Assembly: GCA_021372515.1 (NCBI GenBank)
Contig: JAJFUG010000123.1
Coordinates: 1 to 24,478, forward strand
DNA from: a bacterium
GTDB lineage: Bacteria > Gemmatimonadota > Glassbacteria > GWA2-58-10
Length of the DNA stretch: 24,478 nt
Direction: 5' to 3'
Shown: positions 21,810 to 24,478 of the stretch, in pieces
How the letters are laid out: every line of letters starts with the position of its first letter
Numbering within the stretch: position 1 is the stretch's first letter
Notes under the pieces: model-generated
Seen by the model: the letters and a program-made list of their open reading frames with translations, nothing else
Told to the model about the DNA's origin: nothing
The model's database searches: none
Made by a program: the position numbers and the translations under genes

Positions 21810-22174
21810 AAAAGCTGCTCATCGTGGATGACGAGAAAAACCTGAGACTGCTGTACAAGACCGAGTTCGAGGCCGAGGGCTATCAGGTGGACACGGCCGG
21901 GGACGCTCACGAGGCGCTCAAGATGTTCGAGCACGAGCGCTACGACCTGGTCGTGCTGGACATCAAGATGCCGGGCATGGACGGCCTCGAGGCCCTGGGC
22001 AAGTTCCTCGGCCGCGACAACAAGCTCCCGGTGATCATCAACAGCGCCTACGACTCGTACAAGGATAATTTCATGAGCTGGGCCGCCGACAGCTATGTCA
22101 TCAAGAGCAGCGACCTCACCGAGCTGAAGCTGAAAATAAAGGAAGCCCTGGGCGAAAGCCTCTACCAGTTCTGA
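21806..22174 (+). CDS. Single-domain response regulator (CheY-like receiver)
   Basis: This 122-residue receiver lacks an output domain. It has the acidic pair Asp8-Asp9 (LIVDDE), the phosphorylation site Asp52 (VVLDIKMPGMDG), Ser80 at the Thr/Ser position (VIINSAYDS) and Lys100 (YVIKSS). It overlaps the kinase stop (ATGA), with AAGGAGGAG upstream, so it is surely translated with the kinase. It probably receives phosphate from His767 and passes the signal by protein contact. The output target is not in the window. A hairpin with a 7-bp stem follows 8 bases after its stop. Confidence 0.93.
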   Translation: MKKLLIVDDEKNLRLLYKTEFEAEGYQVDTAGDAHEALKMFEHERYDLVVLDIKMPGMDGLEALGKFLGRDNKLPVIINSAYDSYKDNFMSWAADSYVIKSSDLTELKLKIKEALGESLYQF

Positions 22175-22181
22175 GCCTTGC

Positions 22182-22198
22182 CCTTCCGTAGCGGAAGG
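22182..22198 (+). terminator. Hairpin after the receiver gene, weak terminator
   Basis: CCTTCCG (22182-22188), loop TAG, CGGAAGG (22192-22198). It sits just after the stop but has no T-run after it, so termination here would be weak or factor-assisted. Confidence 0.4.
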
Positions 22199-22539
22199 CT
22201 CGACAGGTGTTCTCCTCGTGGCTCGCGTGGCAGTGACGGATAATGACTGTTCTGTTTCGGTTTTTGTAGGGTCGCACCCGCGTGTGCGACCGGGCGGACC
22301 CATGTGTCCGCCCCTGTAAAAGTTGCACTGCCGATGGTCGCATATGGCGACGGTATCGTTCGGCCATGCTTCTTTCGCCGGAACGGAAAAAAATAAATAA
22401 TTTAAAACCCATTTGCTGTATATATTGCTTTCGGAAAAGAGTTAGATTGTATCTATCTGTTTGCCACGGCTACACGGCGGCTGGGTTGGGACAGGTTCGT
22501 CAGGGACGATCACAAACGAAGAAGAGGGGGCTTGGCGGA
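22199..22539. other. Intergenic region upstream of glgC
   Basis: This holds the paired palindromes, then a smaller hairpin (GTCGC / GCGAC around 22338-22352), then an AT-rich island at about 22385-22460 next to glgC that likely contains its promoter. No clear -35/-10 pair was fixed. No gene is supported; an in-frame extension of glgC to 22282 would have to be translated through the palindromes. Confidence 0.5.
22270..22313. repeat. Two back-to-back palindromes, dispersed-repeat-like
   Basis: GGTCGCAC / GTGCGACC (22270-22277, 22284-22291; loop CCGCGT) is followed directly by GGGCGGAC / GTCCGCCC (22292-22299, 22306-22313; loop CCATGT). Both stems are 8 bp and perfect. The flanks GTAGG and CCTGTA and the mirrored pair resemble short intergenic palindromic repeats found in many copies in other genomes. 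Only one copy is in this window. Confidence 0.75.
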
Positions 22540-23793
22540 ATGGCATTGTCGATGCGGACACACAACGCTTTCCGGGACGTACTGACTGTGATCCTGGCCG
22601 GCGGGCGAGGCGAGAGGCTCTACCCCCTGACCAAGAACCGTTCCAAGCCCGCGGTGCCTTTCGGCGGGCCGTACCGCATCATCGATTTCACTCTTTCCAA
22701 CTGCCTGAACAGCGGCCTGCGGCGGGTGAAGCTCCTCACCCAGTACATGAGCCACAGCCTCGACCGTCACCTCAAGCAGGGCTGGAGCATTTTCTGCCGA
22801 GAGCTGGATGAGTACATCGACAGCGTCCCGCCCCAGCAGCAGTATAAGGAAAGCTGGTACCGCGGCACGGCGGATGCCCTGTTCCAGAATATCTACCTGC
22901 TGGAACAGATCCACCCGCGCTACGTGCTCATCCTCTCCGGTGACCATGTCTACAAGATGAACTACGCCGAGATGCTGCGCTTCCACCTCGAATCCGAGGC
23001 CGACCTGACCGTGGCCACGGTGGAGGCGGAAAGCCGCCTGGCGGTCAAGACCCTCGGAGTCTTGCAGGTGGACAAGAGCTTCCGCATCGTGGATTTCGAG
23101 GAGAAGCCCGAGCACCCCAAACCCAGCCCTTTCCGGCCCGACCGCGTGCTGGTCAACATGGGCATCTACCTGTTCAACACCGAGTCCCTGGTGCGCAACG
23201 TGGTGGCCGACGCCAAGCGCGACACCTCGCACGATTTCGGCCGCGACGTGATCCCGGCGATGATCCCGCGCGAGCGCTGCTTCGCCCACAATTTCGTGGA
23301 CGGTTCCGGGGGGGAAATCCTCTACTGGCGCGATATCGGTACGCTGGACAACTATTTCGAGGCCAGCATGGACCTGCTCTCCGCGCGGCCGCATTTCGAT
23401 CTCTACGACCCGACCTGGCCCATGCGCACCTACATGGGCCAGTACCCGCCGGTCAAACTGATGCGCAGCGAGAACCCCGGGCCCGGGCAGGATGGGTTCG
23501 CGCGGGCCAAAAACTCCATCATCTCACCCGGCTGCGTGATCGACGGCGCCCGGGTGACCAACTGCGTGCTCTCGCCCGGAGTGTACATCGGCCCCGGAGC
23601 CGAGGTCGAGGACGCGGTGATCCTCCACGACAGCCGGATCGGCGCGGGCTGCCGCGTCCGCCGCGCCGTGATCGACGCCCATTGCGTGATCGGAGAGCGC
23701 AAGAGCCTCGGCCACGACCGCGAGGAGGACGCCCACCATTTCCAGCACTCCGACGGCGGCATCGTGCTCGTCCCGCGCGACTACAAGTACTGA
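22540..23793 (+). CDS. glgC: Glucose-1-phosphate adenylyltransferase (ADP-glucose pyrophosphorylase)
   Basis: This 417-residue enzyme makes ADP-glucose from ATP and glucose-1-phosphate for glycogen synthesis. The N-terminal nucleotidyltransferase domain has AGGRGERLYPLTKNRSKPAV (residues 20-39), the substrate motif FGGPYRIIDF, WYRGTADA, LILSGDHVYKM, and VNMGIYLF. 'GEILYWRDIGTLDNYFEASM' is a further GlgC signature. The C-terminal left-handed beta helix begins near NSIISPGCVIDGA. Length is normal for GlgC. The ATG at 22540 has GAGGGGG about 10-12 bases upstream; the ATG at 22552 is an alternative. Other glycogen genes are not in the window; galT upstream and the small membrane protein downstream are neighbours. 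Confidence 0.95.
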   Translation: MALSMRTHNAFRDVLTVILAGGRGERLYPLTKNRSKPAVPFGGPYRIIDFTLSNCLNSGLRRVKLLTQYMSHSLDRHLKQGWSIFCRELDEYIDSVPPQQQYKESWYRGTADALFQNIYLLEQIHPRYVLILSGDHVYKMNYAEMLRFHLESEADLTVATVEAESRLAVKTLGVLQVDKSFRIVDFEEKPEHPKPSPFRPDRVLVNMGIYLFNTESLVRNVVADAKRDTSHDFGRDVIPAMIPRERCFAHNFVDGSGGEILYWRDIGTLDNYFEASMDLLSARPHFDLYDPTWPMRTYMGQYPPVKLMRSENPGPGQDGFARAKNSIISPGCVIDGARVTNCVLSPGVYIGPGAEVEDAVILHDSRIGAGCRVRRAVIDAHCVIGERKSLGHDREEDAHHFQHSDGGIVLVPRDYKY

Positions 23794-23830
23794 ATGTAAA
23801 AAGAGTGACGGCTCAGCGGGGAATTGAAAT

Positions 23831-24142
23831 GTGAATAAGACCGAATACCTGCGGAAAAGTCTGCTCAATGCGGCAGGGACCGTTCTCTACATCCTGGGCG
23901 TGGCCTGGCTGATGTTCAACGGGAAGCACTTTATCGGCGACAAGCCGGACAATTTCCTGATGCCGGTGTTCATGCTGCTGCTTCTGGTCACCTCGGCCAC
24001 TGTCTGCGGCGCGCTCGTCCTGGGAAAACCGGTCCAGCTTTTCCTGGAGGGCCAGAGGAAAGAGGCCTTCATCCTGCTGTTGTCCACCCTGGCCTGGCTG
24101 GTCCTGAGCACTTTGTGCGTCTTGCTGATTCTGATTATGTGA
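23831..24142 (+). CDS. Small three-helix membrane protein, unknown function
   Basis: This 103-residue protein has three predicted membrane helices: about 15-31 (AGTVLYILGVAWLMFNG), 43-63 (LMPVFMLLLLVTSATVCGALV) quoted as LMPVFMLLLLVTSATVCGAL, and 81-102 (LLLSTLAWLVLSTLCVLLIL). The start is GTG at 23831 with GGGGAA about 8 bases upstream. It lies 37 bases after glgC in the same direction. The family is not recognised; small proteins of this plan occur in many phyla. No transporter or enzyme motif is seen. Confidence 0.7.
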   Translation: MNKTEYLRKSLLNAAGTVLYILGVAWLMFNGKHFIGDKPDNFLMPVFMLLLLVTSATVCGALVLGKPVQLFLEGQRKEAFILLLSTLAWLVLSTLCVLLILIM

Positions 24143-24235
24143 CAACTGCCCGTCACTGATCGCCCCACCCGGTTGCCATCGGCGCCTCTGCCAGGGAACG
24201 GCCATGCAAGCCGCGATGGTGAGTTGCTTTTCAAT

Positions 24236-24285
24236 CCCCTCTAAAAAGAGGGGTGGCGGCGTCAGCCGACGGGGTGTGTAGTTTA
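24236..24285. repeat. Hairpin-led intergenic sequence, dispersed-repeat-like
   Basis: CCCCTCT (24236-24242), loop AAAA, AGAGGGG (24247-24253), then GGCGGCGTCAGCCGACGGGG with a short inner inverted repeat (GTC / GAC-like, CGGCGTCAGCCG). This layout resembles short palindromic intergenic repeats of other genomes. Only one copy is seen here. It could also terminate the small membrane gene; there is no T-run after the stem. Confidence 0.5.
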
Positions 24286-24307
24286 TTTCCTTTCTGCACG
24301 GCCCCTC

Positions 24308-24478
24308 TCATTCCCTGAACCGCTCGATCAGCTTAAAGACCACGAACAGCCCCAGCCCCACGAAATTGAACTGCTCGTAGTAGCCCGATTCCGGATTCCC
24401 GCGCAGCATGCTCCTCTCGAACGAGAGCGCCGCGCGCACCGAGTCCGTGTTGATCGATTCCCGCCAGTAGGTCAGCGT
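24308..24478 (-). CDS. C-terminal end of an unidentified protein (partial)
   Basis: The frame is open from the window edge to TGA at 24310-24308, giving 56 residues. It reads 'TLTYWRESINTDS', 'ALSFERSML' and finally 'FNFVGLGLFVVFKLIERFRE'. The end may be a membrane helix or the last beta-strand of a surface barrel. The gene starts outside the window, so the family cannot be judged. Confidence 0.55.
   Translation of the reverse strand, partial: TLTYWRESINTDSVRAALSFERSMLRGNPESGYYEQFNFVGLGLFVVFKLIERFRE

Noticed and set aside
22282-22539. N-terminal extension of glgC by 86 residues
   Set aside because: It would translate the palindromic repeats and is not found in GlgC proteins; the 417-residue form has the normal length.

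Overview
This is a high-GC bacterial window in two parts: a leftward late (structural) operon of a tailed phage at about 4-10904, and ordinary chromosomal genes at about 11156-24478. No rRNA, tRNA or CRISPR array is visible. The lineage cannot be named from the sequence. The gene set (multi-PAS histidine kinase, zinc-ribbon threonine synthase, GlgC, GalT, paired antiporters) and strong G/C third positions fit an uncultured Gram-negative-type phylum, but that is inference.

Phage region, all on the minus strand, in transcription order: M15-like endolysin, holin-like membrane protein, XhlA-like membrane-anchored coiled coil, a small pre-terminase protein, TerL, Mu gp29-type (DUF935) portal, Mu I-type protease/scaffold, DUF2190-type decoration protein, major capsid protein, an array of four GC-rich hairpins, gp36-like (DUF1320) and gp37-like (DUF1834) connector proteins, tail tube, a tail-assembly chaperone pair, and a short tape-measure-like protein at the left edge. 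The head is Mu-like, but no sheath gene lies between gp37 and the tube, so the tail is probably non-contractile. The chaperone gene has a textbook -1 programmed frameshift signal: A AAA AAC, a 6-nt spacer, then a 12-bp stem. The holin-like gene carries a second A AAA AAC with an open, coding-like -1 frame behind it. No integrase, transposase or repressor is seen, and the right edge runs straight into a chromosomal gene.

Chromosomal region: a small plus-strand gene (11156-11572) faces a minus-strand block. That block holds an internally deleted antiporter remnant, two intact overlapping cation/proton antiporter genes, and, upstream of them, a PII-like protein, a PtsN-like EIIA domain protein, threonine synthase and a tail-anchored protein of unknown function. 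A perfect-consensus promoter (TTGACA-17-TATAAT) with overlapping inverted repeats drives the upstream half; a second plausible promoter precedes the antiporters. Together these suggest a regulated ion-transport module with two small metabolic-signal proteins next to it.

On the plus strand, a good promoter precedes galT, followed by a 978-aa four-PAS/GAF histidine kinase overlapping a stand-alone receiver. After a spacer with paired palindromes come glgC and a three-helix small membrane protein. A partial minus-strand gene closes the window.
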